In this document: positions 16,113 through 24,311 of the stretch, one piece after another
How positions within the stretch are numbered: position 1 is the stretch's first letter
Layout: each line of letters begins with the position of its first letter
From: Caryophanales bacterium UBA6879
Lineage (GTDB): Bacteria; Bacillota_I; Bacilli_A; RFN20; CAG-288
Assembly: GCA_002449135.1 (NCBI GenBank)
Contig: DKCH01000039.1
Coordinates: forward strand, 1 to 26,624
Length of the DNA stretch: 26,624 bases
Reading direction: 5' to 3'
Notes under the pieces: generated by a model
Databases searched by the model: none
Told to the model about the DNA's origin: nothing
What the model saw: the letters and a program-made list of their open reading frames with translations, nothing else
Position numbers and translations under genes: made by a program

Positions 16113-17228
16113 ATGGGACTTGAACTAAAAAACATTACAAAAATTTATGATAACGGCTTCCAGGCGGTAACTGATTTTAATTTATCTATAAAGGATAGGG
16201 AATTTATTATTTTTGTTGGACCTTCTGGCTGTGGTAAGTCTACTACTTTAAGAATGATTGCTGGTTTAGAGACTATTACTAAAGGTATTTTTGCTATTGA
16301 TGGAAAAATTGTTAATGATTTACCACCTAAAGATCGTGGTATTGCTATGGTTTTCCAATCTTATGCTTTATATCCTCATTTAACTGTCTATGAAAATATG
16401 GCTTTTGGTCTTGAACTTGCTGGCTTTGATGAAGATGAAATTGAAAGAAGAGTTAATGAAGCTGCTAAGATTTTAGGCTTAAGTGATTATTTAGATAGAA
16501 AACCTCGCGCACTTTCTGGTGGTCAAAGACAAAGAGTTGCTTTAGGCCGTGCTATTATTAGACACGCTAATATTTTCTTAATGGATGAACCTTTATCTAA
16601 CCTTGATGCTAAGCAAAGAGTTTCTATGCGTTCTGAATTAATTAGAATTCATAGAAAAGTTGGTGCCACTACTATTTATGTTACTCATGATCAAATTGAA
16701 GCTATGACTATGGCTGATAGAATAGTTGTTATGAATTTAGGTCGTATTCAACAGGTTGGTACTCCTAAAGAATTATATTTCAATCCTCAAAATCTCTTTG
16801 TTGCTGGATTTATTGGCGATCCTCCGATGAACTTTGTTAATGGTCATTTGGAAGGTAAGAATTTTGTTTCAGATGATAATTTCTTTAAATTTGATATTTC
16901 AAATCAAGGTGAAGATTATTTAGAAAAACTTAAAGGTAAGAGATTAGTTTTTGCTTATCGTCCTGAGCATGTTTTTTATAACAAAGGTAAAAACTTATTG
17001 AAAGATATTTATCAATTAAATGGTAAGATTGAAGTTACTGAAATGTTAGGTGATGTTCAAAATATCTATGTAAATTGTGGAACTTCAAAAGGTGTTTTAA
17101 AGTCAACACCTGATTGCCATTATTTAATTGATTCTGATATTAAATATTTTATTAAAAAAGAAGATGTCCGTTTCTTCGATGCTGATACTGAGCAGGTTAT
17201 AGCTAATCCTAATTTTGAAGTAAAATAA
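16113..17228 (+). CDS. msmX: MsmX/UgpC-type ABC transporter ATP-binding protein
   Basis: A 371-aa sugar-importer ATPase of the carbohydrate uptake CUT1 group. It has Walker A GPSGCGKST (residues 36-44), Q-loop VFQSYALYPH, signature LSGGQRQRVALGRA, Walker B IFLMDEPLSNLD, H-loop YVTHDQIEAMTMAD, and a C-terminal TOBE-type regulatory region. In Bacillus subtilis MsmX energises several sugar importers, including those for pectin oligosaccharides, so its place here fits. No permease or solute-binding protein accompanies it in the window, so its membrane partners must be encoded elsewhere. It has its own promoter region with candidate operators and is followed after only 3 nt by the MATE-GH105 gene, so the two are co-transcribed. 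Confidence 0.93.
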   Translation: MGLELKNITKIYDNGFQAVTDFNLSIKDREFIIFVGPSGCGKSTTLRMIAGLETITKGIFAIDGKIVNDLPPKDRGIAMVFQSYALYPHLTVYENMAFGLELAGFDEDEIERRVNEAAKILGLSDYLDRKPRALSGGQRQRVALGRAIIRHANIFLMDEPLSNLDAKQRVSMRSELIRIHRKVGATTIYVTHDQIEAMTMADRIVVMNLGRIQQVGTPKELYFNPQNLFVAGFIGDPPMNFVNGHLEGKNFVSDDNFFKFDISNQGEDYLEKLKGKRLVFAYRPEHVFYNKGKNLLKDIYQLNGKIEVTEMLGDVQNIYVNCGTSKGVLKSTPDCHYLIDSDIKYFIKKEDVRFFDADTEQVIANPNFEVK

Positions 17229-17231
17229 ACT

Positions 17232-19817
17232 ATGGCAAGCTTAGCTGTTTCGCAAAAAGAATTAGATAAGCGTCATTTTATCTTAAATGGAAATATATGG
17301 AAGGTTGTATTTATTATCAGCTTTCCTTTATTTTTATACGCTATTCTTTCTTACTTATATACTTTTGTTGACACCCTAGTTTCTAATATGTTTGGTGGTA
17401 AGGAAGTTGGAACCGCTGTTGCAAGTATTGCACAAGTTACTAATATGATTGCCGCTATTGGACAAGGCTTGGCTGCTGGTGGGGCTATTTTGATTGCTCG
17501 TGAAATTGGAAGAAATAATTATGAGAAAGCCAAAACATATTCAAGTATAATGTTTACTTTGGTTTTTATTGTTTCTTTTCTTTACCTAGTTATTTTTATT
17601 CCTTTTGCTAAACCTATTATGTTAGCTTTTGGAGTTCCCAAAACTTCTATTGATATTGGCTATAATTATTTTATTGTTAATATTATTAATCAATCTATTG
17701 TTTTAATTAACACTGTATTTATCGGCGTTCAGAAGGCTAAAGGTTCTACTGAGTTAATATCTATTTTTAATATTACTATTGTTTTTGTTAAATTAGGTTT
17801 AACGTTTTTATTCATTTTTTTAGTTTTAAGAACTACTAAAGAAGATAAGAACCTTATAACTACTTTAATTGGTTTAGCGACTCTACTTTCTAATTTGATT
17901 TTGTTTTTAGTTATTGTTTTTGGTTTTTTAATTAGAAAATCTTATATTTTTCATTATTCTATTAAGGATTTAAAAAATTCTTTTTTAGGAATTAGTAAGA
18001 AAATAACTTTTATTTCTTTTCCTATATTTTTAGGTAAGTTTATATTTTCTTTAGGTAAAGTAGTTATTAATGGCATGGCTAAAGGCTATGGTGAAAATGT
18101 TGTTGGTGCTTTAGGTGTTTCAAATTCTATGGGTGGAATGGGAACCACTTCTTTAAGTTCTATTGAGGATTCAGAGTCTTCTATTATTTCTCAAAATATA
18201 GGTAATCAAAATTATAAAAGAGCTTTAGATTGTTTTTATGTAGGCTTAGTTATTAATGTTTCTATTGCTTCTTTAGCAGTTATTTTACTTTCGATTTTTA
18301 ATGATCAAGTTGTAAGTTTATATGCTACTAAATATACTTTTGAAGATGGCAAAATTATAGGAACTTTGGATCAAGAATATTTTGAATTAATTTCTGATAT
18401 TTTCTTTTATGAAAAGATGGGTATTATAACTTTAGGTATTAATTCTGCTGTTTTAGGTTTACTTTATGGTTTTGGTTTTACTCGCTTGTCGATGGTTATT
18501 AATGTTATGAGAGTTTTTTTATTTAGAATTCCATCATTGTTTTTTATGCAGACAGTTTTTCCAAAGTTTGGTTTTGATATTGGTTGGAAATCTGTTGGTG
18601 TCGCCATGGGATTTTCTAATGCGATGATTGGTTTGGTTGCTTTAATTGCAGCTATTGCTGTAATTATTAAGATAAAAAAGCAAATTAAGATTAAAGAGGA
18701 GGTCAAAAATATGCTTAATCAACAACAAAAAGAAAAAGTCGAGAAGTTTATTAAAACTTATTTGACTAATTACACCTATTATAAGGCTGATAAAAATATT
18801 AAATGGTGTTATGAAGATGGGGTTACTTTAAATGGTGCTTTAGATATGTATGAAGCTACTAAGGATAAATTCTATTTGGATTTTGTTATTAAACATTATG
18901 ATGATTGTATTGATAGTAATGGTGTTATTAAGACCTATTCTGCTGAGGAAAAAAATATTGATAACGTGGAAGAAGGTTATACTTTATATAGACTTAATCA
19001 GATAGTACATAAAGAAAAATATCAAAAAGCCATTAATGAATTAGCTAGACAACTTACTATTATGCCTAGAACACAATCTGGTTCATTTTGGCATAAGCAA
19101 ATTTATCCACATCAAATTTGGTTGGATGGATTATATATGGGTTTACCATTTTATTCACAAATTGCTACTGAACATCTTTCTTTAGAAATGAAAAGAGATA
19201 TTATTAATCAGTTTAAAAATGTTGATAAATATAATTATGATAGTCAAACTGATTCTTTTCTTCATTGTTATGATGAAGCTAAAGTTATGCAATGGGCTAA
19301 TAAAGAAACTGGTCGTTCCCCAAATGTTTGGCTTAGAGCAGTAGGCTGGGTTAGTATGGCATGCTGTGATGTTTATGATATTTTTAGAAGTCATAAGTCT
19401 GTTTTGATGGCTAATTATTTGAAAACATTATTAAAGAAAGTTTTAAATAGTTTAAAGAAAAGAGAAGATAAGGAAACTAAATTATATTATGATTTAGTTA
19501 ATTTACCTGATGTTAAAGGAAATTATTTAGAAACTTCAGGTTCATTAATGGTTGCTTATAGTTATTTAAAAGGTGCTAGATTAAAAATGTTAGAGCCTCA
19601 AGAAGCTTTAGATGGCGTTGATATTTTATCTTCAGTTATTAATAAATATCTTACTGAAACTGATTTAGAAAACATTTGTAGAGTTTCTGGATTAGATAAT
19701 AAGAAAAGAGATGGTTCTGTAGAATATTATCTTTCAGAAGAAATTTGTACTAATGATCCTAAGGGTGTTGGTCCACTAATGATGGCTTATAGTGAATATC
19801 TTAAGTTTATAAAATAG
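17232..19817 (+). CDS. Fusion protein: MATE family transporter + GH105 unsaturated uronyl/rhamnogalacturonyl hydrolase
   Basis: An 861-aa ORF. Residues 1 to about 480 form a MATE transporter with about 12 helices (NIWKVVFIISFPLFLY, GGAILIAREIG, ISQNIGNQNYKRALD), ending in a basic tail. Residues 494-861 form a GH105 hydrolase, which removes the unsaturated uronic acid from pectin-lyase products: IDNVEEGY with D577, HQIWLDGLYMG with D632, and NVWLRAVGW. Counted from M494 these acids are D84 and D139, close to D88 and D143 of Bacillus YteR, and the 368-aa length matches a complete stand-alone enzyme. There is no linker. Just before M494 lies a perfect ribosome-binding site, so a separate GH105 may also be made. 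Both MATE termini should be cytoplasmic, placing the hydrolase inside the cell. Transport of oligogalacturonides by the MATE part is only a hypothesis. Confidence 0.87.
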   Translation: MASLAVSQKELDKRHFILNGNIWKVVFIISFPLFLYAILSYLYTFVDTLVSNMFGGKEVGTAVASIAQVTNMIAAIGQGLAAGGAILIAREIGRNNYEKAKTYSSIMFTLVFIVSFLYLVIFIPFAKPIMLAFGVPKTSIDIGYNYFIVNIINQSIVLINTVFIGVQKAKGSTELISIFNITIVFVKLGLTFLFIFLVLRTTKEDKNLITTLIGLATLLSNLILFLVIVFGFLIRKSYIFHYSIKDLKNSFLGISKKITFISFPIFLGKFIFSLGKVVINGMAKGYGENVVGALGVSNSMGGMGTTSLSSIEDSESSIISQNIGNQNYKRALDCFYVGLVINVSIASLAVILLSIFNDQVVSLYATKYTFEDGKIIGTLDQEYFELISDIFFYEKMGIITLGINSAVLGLLYGFGFTRLSMVINVMRVFLFRIPSLFFMQTVFPKFGFDIGWKSVGVAMGFSNAMIGLVALIAAIAVIIKIKKQIKIKEEVKNMLNQQQKEKVEKFIKTYLTNYTYYKADKNIKWCYEDGVTLNGALDMYEATKDKFYLDFVIKHYDDCIDSNGVIKTYSAEEKNIDNVEEGYTLYRLNQIVHKEKYQKAINELARQLTIMPRTQSGSFWHKQIYPHQIWLDGLYMGLPFYSQIATEHLSLEMKRDIINQFKNVDKYNYDSQTDSFLHCYDEAKVMQWANKETGRSPNVWLRAVGWVSMACCDVYDIFRSHKSVLMANYLKTLLKKVLNSLKKREDKETKLYYDLVNLPDVKGNYLETSGSLMVAYSYLKGARLKMLEPQEALDGVDILSSVINKYLTETDLENICRVSGLDNKKRDGSVEYYLSEEICTNDPKGVGPLMMAYSEYLKFIK
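18696..18713 (+). promoter_or_regulatory. Internal ribosome-binding site and start codon for a stand-alone GH105
   Basis: GAGGAGGT (18696-18703) is followed, 7 nt later, by an in-frame ATG at 18711 (codon 494 of the fusion). It is the strongest Shine-Dalgarno I saw in the window and lies exactly at the natural N-terminus of the GH105 family. Translation from here would give a 368-aa hydrolase ending at 19817. Confidence 0.7.
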
Positions 19818-19833
19818 TTAGTAAGCTAAGTAT
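19818..19833 (+). promoter_or_regulatory. Candidate operator, TTAGCWWACTAA motif copy 2 (upstream of uxaB)
   Basis: TTAGTAAGCTAAGTAT starts directly after the MATE-GH105 stop, just as copy 1 follows the stop before msmX. The same 16 bases occur in reverse complement at 26508-26523. It overlaps the expected -35 position of the uxaB promoter, which would suit repression. Confidence 0.5.
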
Positions 19834-19841
19834 TTTTGTTG

Positions 19842-19847
19842 TATAAT
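19842..19847 (+). promoter_or_regulatory. -10 element of the uxaB promoter
   Basis: A consensus TATAAT lies 32 nt before the uxaB ATG at 19879. The -35 region at 17 bp spacing falls inside the motif at 19818-19833 and is weak, which suggests a regulated promoter for uxaB-uxaA-uxaC. Transcription would start near 19854, so the upstream in-frame ATG at 19852 cannot be the start. Confidence 0.6.
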
Positions 19848-19878
19848 ATAAATGTATTTAAAAAAGGAGAATAAAACA

Positions 19879-21360
19879 ATGTCTAATTTACCTACTTTGA
19901 ATTCAAAAATTCATCAAAAAACTAAAGCTCCAATTAGAGTTTTACAATTTGGTGAAGGAAACTTCTTACGTGCTTTTATTGATTGGATGATTCAAAAATT
20001 AAATGATGAAACTTCATATAAAGGACATGTAGCTGTTGTTCAGCCTTTACCTAATGGTCGTGTCCAAGCTTTAGCTGATCAAGATGGTTTATATACTGTT
20101 ATTTTACAAGGTTTAAACGAGGAAAAGAAACCTGTTAAAACACACCAAGTTATTGATGTTTTAGATGATTTTATTAATCCTTATACTGAATATGAAAAAT
20201 TTTTAGCTTATGGTGAATCTAAGGATTTAGAAGTAATTATTTCTAATACTACTGAAGCTGGTATTGCTTTTGATGAAAATGATGTTTCTATTGATATGGA
20301 TAAAGTAACACCTAATTCTTATCCTGGTAAATTATTAGCTTTACTTAAGAGAAGATTTACTAAATTAGGAAAGAATGCAGAAATTGCTATTATGCCATGT
20401 GAATTAATTGATGATAATGGTGATCATTTACATGATGTTTTAGTTAAATTAGCTAAAGCTAGAAAAGAAAGCGAAGAATTTATTGAGTTTTTAAATAAAT
20501 CTTGTCATTATACTTCTTCCTTAGTTGATAGAATTGTTCCTGGTTTCCCTAGAGATGAATTTGATAGCTTATGTAAGGAATATGGTTATGTAGATAATAA
20601 TATGGTTAAAGGTGAATACTTTAACTTATTAGTTTATAGAAAAGAAGCTTTTTGTGAAAAAGTTTTCCCACTTAATAAAATCGGTCATGGTGTTAATTGC
20701 ATTTATGTTGATGATGTTCATCCATATAAACAAAGAAAGGTTCGCTGTTTAAATGGAACTCATTCTTCTATGGTACCTGTTGCTTATTTAGCTGGTTTTA
20801 ATGAAGTTAGAGAATCTTTAGAAGATAAAGTTATTGAAACATTTGTTCATCATGAATTGTTTGATGAAATTGTTCCAACTGTTAAAGTTAAGGATGTTGA
20901 AAAGTTTGCTAGCGATGTCTTCTCTAGATTCTTAAATCCATATGTTCATCATCAATTGATGTCTATTGCTTTAAATTCTATTCCTAAATTTAAAGAAAGA
21001 GATTTACCTACTATTTTCGATTCTGAAAAATTAAATAATAAATTACCTAAACATTTAGTTTTTGCTTTAGCTAGTTTAATAAAATTCTATGAAGGTGTAA
21101 GATACGTTAAAGGTCAAAAAGAAGAAATTAAATTAGCAGATGATCCTAAAATTTTGGCTTTCTTTAAAGAAGAGTGGTTAAATTTCCGTGAAAGTAATGA
21201 TTTATCTAAATTAGTTAATGATGTTCTTGCTAATACTTATTTATGGGGACAAGATTTATCTAAGCATCTTGAATTAGTTAACTTAGTTAATAAGGATTTA
21301 GAAATGATTTTAGCTAAAGAAACTGATTTCTATTCTTTAGTTAAGGAATTTAATAAATAG
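19879..21360 (+). CDS. uxaB: Tagaturonate reductase (altronate oxidoreductase)
   Basis: A 493-aa polyol/mannitol dehydrogenase-type enzyme that reduces D-tagaturonate to D-altronate with NADH. Features are the nucleotide-binding start VLQFGEGNFLRAFIDWMI, the ISNTTEAGIAF motif, the RIVPGFPRDE stretch, and the catalytic-region KVRCLNGTHSSMVP. Length is close to E. coli UxaB (483 aa). The start at 19879 is chosen over 19852 because AAGGAG lies about 9 nt upstream of it, whereas the earlier ATG falls at or before the transcription start. It heads the uxaB-uxaA-uxaC unit, with 3 nt to uxaA, and acts between UxaC and UxaA in galacturonate breakdown. Confidence 0.94.
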   Translation: MSNLPTLNSKIHQKTKAPIRVLQFGEGNFLRAFIDWMIQKLNDETSYKGHVAVVQPLPNGRVQALADQDGLYTVILQGLNEEKKPVKTHQVIDVLDDFINPYTEYEKFLAYGESKDLEVIISNTTEAGIAFDENDVSIDMDKVTPNSYPGKLLALLKRRFTKLGKNAEIAIMPCELIDDNGDHLHDVLVKLAKARKESEEFIEFLNKSCHYTSSLVDRIVPGFPRDEFDSLCKEYGYVDNNMVKGEYFNLLVYRKEAFCEKVFPLNKIGHGVNCIYVDDVHPYKQRKVRCLNGTHSSMVPVAYLAGFNEVRESLEDKVIETFVHHELFDEIVPTVKVKDVEKFASDVFSRFLNPYVHHQLMSIALNSIPKFKERDLPTIFDSEKLNNKLPKHLVFALASLIKFYEGVRYVKGQKEEIKLADDPKILAFFKEEWLNFRESNDLSKLVNDVLANTYLWGQDLSKHLELVNLVNKDLEMILAKETDFYSLVKEFNK

Positions 21361-21363
21361 TTT

Positions 21364-22830
21364 ATGTTAGATGCTATTAAAATTGATAAGAAGGATGATG
21401 TCTTAGTTGCTTTACATGATTTAAAAAAAGGACAAGTAATTAATGGCATTACTCTTTTAGATGATATTCCTCAAGCGCACAAGTTTGCCATTCATGATAT
21501 GAAAAAAGGTGAACTTGTTCATAAATATGGAGAAGTTATTGGTCAACTTACTAAAGATGTTAAAGCAGGTAATTGGATTCATTCTTTTAATATGGTTACT
21601 ACTTTAAATGAAAGACCAGTTTATCATTTTGAAAAGACTCATCCAGAAGTAGAAAAAGGTTCTAAAAAAACATTTAAGGGTTTTGTTAGAAAAGATGGAA
21701 GAGTTGGAATAAGAAATGATTTATATATTATTCCTACTGTCGGATGTGTTAATTCTATTGTTAATGAAATAAAATTTAATTTTATATTAAAGCATCCTGA
21801 AATGAAAAATAGAGTCAAAATTGCTATTCATCCTTACGGCTGTTCTCAACTCGGTGATGATTTCTTAATTACTAGAAAGATTTTACAAGGTTTAGCTTTA
21901 AATCCTAATGCTGGTGGAACATTAATTGTTGGTCTTGGTTGTGAAAATAATAGACTTAAACAATTTATGGAAACTTTACCTAGTCATGATGAAGAAAGAA
22001 TAATTAGTTTTCAATCTCAAGATGTATCTAATGAAGTTGAATATGGTGTTAATAAACTTGAAGAACTCTATATCAAAATGCAAAATGATGTTAGAGTTGA
22101 TTGTGGATTAGATAAGTTAGTTTTAGGTCTTAAATGTGGGGGTTCTGATGGATTCTCTGGAATTACTGCAAACCCATTACTTGGTTTAGTTTCTGAAGTT
22201 ATTGGTTCTAGCGGTGGTAAAGTATTATTAACTGAAGTTCCAGAAATGTTTGGGGCAGAACAACTTTTAATGAATAGAGCTAAGGATCAAGAGACTTTTG
22301 AAAAAATCGTAAATTTAATTAATAATTTTAAAGATTATTATGCAAGAAACAATCAAGTTTGTTATGAAAATCCTTCCCCAGGTAATAAAGATGGTGGAAT
22401 CACTACATTAGAAGAAAAATCACTTGGATGTATTCAAAAAGCTGGTCATATGGAAGTTGAAGATACTTTAGATTATGGCCAACTAGTTAAAAAGAATGGC
22501 TTAAGTTTAGTAAATGGTCCTGGTAATGATATTGTTGCTGGTACTAATGTTGCAGCTTCAGGTGCTACCTTACTTTGTTTTACTACTGGAAGAGGAACTC
22601 CATATGGTTCTATAATTCCAACTATTAAAATTGCTACGAATCATCGTTTAGCTGAATTTAAACCAAATTGGATTGATTTTGATGCTCAGGTTGTTTTCGA
22701 AGAAGGTTTTCAAAAAGCTAAAGAGCAATTGCTTGATTATATTTTAAAAGTTTGCTCTGGTGAATTAACTAAAGCAGATGAAAATGGAAATATGCAGATT
22801 GCGATTTTTAAAGAAGGAGTTACTTTATAA
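21364..22830 (+). CDS. uxaA: Altronate dehydratase
   Basis: A 488-aa single-chain UxaA that dehydrates D-altronate to 2-keto-3-deoxygluconate, the KdgK substrate. The N-terminal SAF domain (about 1-90) contains IHDMKKGELV and the NWIHSFNMVT motif. The large C-terminal domain has KDGRVGIRNDLYIIPTVGCV, HPYGCSQLGDD, LGLKCGGSDGFSG and the conserved cysteines expected for an iron-dependent enzyme of this family. Length matches E. coli UxaA (495 aa). It starts 3 nt after the uxaB stop with no good Shine-Dalgarno, so translation is probably coupled to uxaB. uxaC follows. Confidence 0.94.
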   Translation: MLDAIKIDKKDDVLVALHDLKKGQVINGITLLDDIPQAHKFAIHDMKKGELVHKYGEVIGQLTKDVKAGNWIHSFNMVTTLNERPVYHFEKTHPEVEKGSKKTFKGFVRKDGRVGIRNDLYIIPTVGCVNSIVNEIKFNFILKHPEMKNRVKIAIHPYGCSQLGDDFLITRKILQGLALNPNAGGTLIVGLGCENNRLKQFMETLPSHDEERIISFQSQDVSNEVEYGVNKLEELYIKMQNDVRVDCGLDKLVLGLKCGGSDGFSGITANPLLGLVSEVIGSSGGKVLLTEVPEMFGAEQLLMNRAKDQETFEKIVNLINNFKDYYARNNQVCYENPSPGNKDGGITTLEEKSLGCIQKAGHMEVEDTLDYGQLVKKNGLSLVNGPGNDIVAGTNVAASGATLLCFTTGRGTPYGSIIPTIKIATNHRLAEFKPNWIDFDAQVVFEEGFQKAKEQLLDYILKVCSGELTKADENGNMQIAIFKEGVTL

Positions 22831-22851
22831 TATATGAAAGGAGAAAAAGTA

Positions 22852-24258
22852 ATGAAAGAATTTTTAGGAAAAGACTTCTTATTAGATGATGAAGTTAGTA
22901 AAGATTTGTATTTTAATCATGCAGAGAAAATGCCTATTTTTGATTTTCACTGCCATTTGATTCCAAAACAAATTTATGAAAATTATCAGTTTAAAAATAT
23001 AACTGAAGTTTGGCTTGGTTCTAATGGTTATGGTGATCATTATAAGTGGAGATTATTAAGAGAATTTGGTGTTCCTGAAGATTATATTACTGGTAATAAA
23101 TCTGATAGAGAAAAATTTAATAAGTTTGCTGAAGCTATGCCATATATGGTAGGTAATCCTATTTATTTATGGACTCATTTTGAATTAAAGAAGTTCTTTA
23201 ATATTGATAAACAATTATCACCAGAAACCGCTGATGAAATTTGGGAAAAATGCAATGAAAAGTTAAAAACCTTAACTGCTAGAGAAATGATGTATTTAAA
23301 CAACGTTAAGACTGTTTTTACTACTGATGATCCTGTCGATGATTTACATTATCATCAATTAATGGCTAAAGATAAAACTTTAAAAGTTAGTGTAAAACCT
23401 GCTTGGAGACCTGATAAAGCTATTAATGTAGAAAGAAAGACTTTTATTCCTTGGGTTGAGGCATTAAGAAAGGTTACTTCATCAAAAGTCGAATCTTTAC
23501 AAGAAATGTTAGATGCTTTGGATCAAAGATTAGCTTTCTTTGTTGAAAATGGTTGTGCTGCTTCTGATCACGCTTTAGATGTTGTTCATTTTAAACCTAA
23601 TGCAACTTATGAAGAAGCAAATGCAGTTTTCTTAAAAGGCTTAAAAGGTGAAAAGATTTCTTTTGAAGAACAAGATATTTATAAGGGCTATGTTTTAGTT
23701 CATCTAGGTAAACAGTATAAAAAATATAATATGGTTCAAGAATACCATATTGGCGCTTTAAGAGATAATTCAGAAAGAATGTTCAAGGTTTTAGGACCAG
23801 ATACAGGTTTTGATGCAGCTGAAGATGCTCCTGTGGCTGAAAAACTTTCTGGTTTATTAAATGCATTAGATAAGACTAATGAATTACCAAAGACAATTTT
23901 ATTCAATTTAAATGATAAAGATTTTATTTCTTTAGTTACTTTAAAGAATTGTTTCCAAGGTGGATTAAAAGGTAAGATTCAACTTGGTACTTCATGGTGG
24001 TTCTTAGATACTTATCAAGGTATGAATAAACAATTAGATTATCTTTCTTCTAATGGTTTACTTTCTTGTTTTGTTGGTATGTTAACAGATTCACGTTCTT
24101 TCTTATCTTATCCTAGACATGAATTATTTAGAAGAATTGTCTGTCAATATATTGGTAAATTAGTTGAAAATGGCTTCTATCCTGATAATAGAGAATTATT
24201 AGGTAAGATTGTTGAAGATATTTCTTATAACAACGCTGTTGAATTCTTTAAAAGATAA
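22852..24258 (+). CDS. uxaC: Uronate isomerase (glucuronate/galacturonate isomerase)
   Basis: A 468-aa amidohydrolase-fold isomerase that converts D-galacturonate to D-tagaturonate (and D-glucuronate to D-fructuronate), the entry step of this pathway. The metal motif H33-C-H35 lies in FDFHCHLIPKQIYENY, followed by typical segments such as WRLLREFGVPEDYITG and, near the end, QLGTSWWFLD and GMLTDSRSFLSYPRHELFRR. The length equals the family norm (about 470). An upstream in-frame ATG at 22834 would add six residues, but AAGGAG sits about 8 nt before the ATG at 22852, which also fits the family N-terminus. It closes the uxaB-uxaA-uxaC unit and is followed by a strong terminator. Confidence 0.95.
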   Translation: MKEFLGKDFLLDDEVSKDLYFNHAEKMPIFDFHCHLIPKQIYENYQFKNITEVWLGSNGYGDHYKWRLLREFGVPEDYITGNKSDREKFNKFAEAMPYMVGNPIYLWTHFELKKFFNIDKQLSPETADEIWEKCNEKLKTLTAREMMYLNNVKTVFTTDDPVDDLHYHQLMAKDKTLKVSVKPAWRPDKAINVERKTFIPWVEALRKVTSSKVESLQEMLDALDQRLAFFVENGCAASDHALDVVHFKPNATYEEANAVFLKGLKGEKISFEEQDIYKGYVLVHLGKQYKKYNMVQEYHIGALRDNSERMFKVLGPDTGFDAAEDAPVAEKLSGLLNALDKTNELPKTILFNLNDKDFISLVTLKNCFQGGLKGKIQLGTSWWFLDTYQGMNKQLDYLSSNGLLSCFVGMLTDSRSFLSYPRHELFRRIVCQYIGKLVENGFYPDNRELLGKIVEDISYNNAVEFFKR

Positions 24259-24274
24259 ATTTTAATGGAATTAT

Positions 24275-24306
24275 AAAAAGGGAATGTTTAGTTCATTCCC
24301 TTTTTT
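24275..24306. terminator. Bidirectional intrinsic terminator between uxaC and pectinesterase
   Basis: AAAAAGGGAATG (24275-24286) and CATTCCCTTTTTT (24294-24306) form a 12-bp perfect stem around a 7-base loop. T runs flank it on both strands, so it can stop uxaC transcription and the converging pectinesterase transcript. Confidence 0.93.
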
Positions 24307-24311
24307 GTTTG

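Noticed and set aside
18464..19394. Minus-strand ORFs inside the MATE-GH105 fusion
   Set aside because: Antisense shadows of conserved coding sequence; they do not suggest that the fusion is broken.
19852..19881. ATG at 19852 as the uxaB start
   Set aside because: It is 5 nt past TATAAT, before or at the transcription start; AAGGAG precedes the ATG at 19879.
22834..22854. ATG at 22834 as the uxaC start
   Set aside because: The AAGGAG within those codons serves the ATG at 22852, which also matches the UxaC N-terminus.
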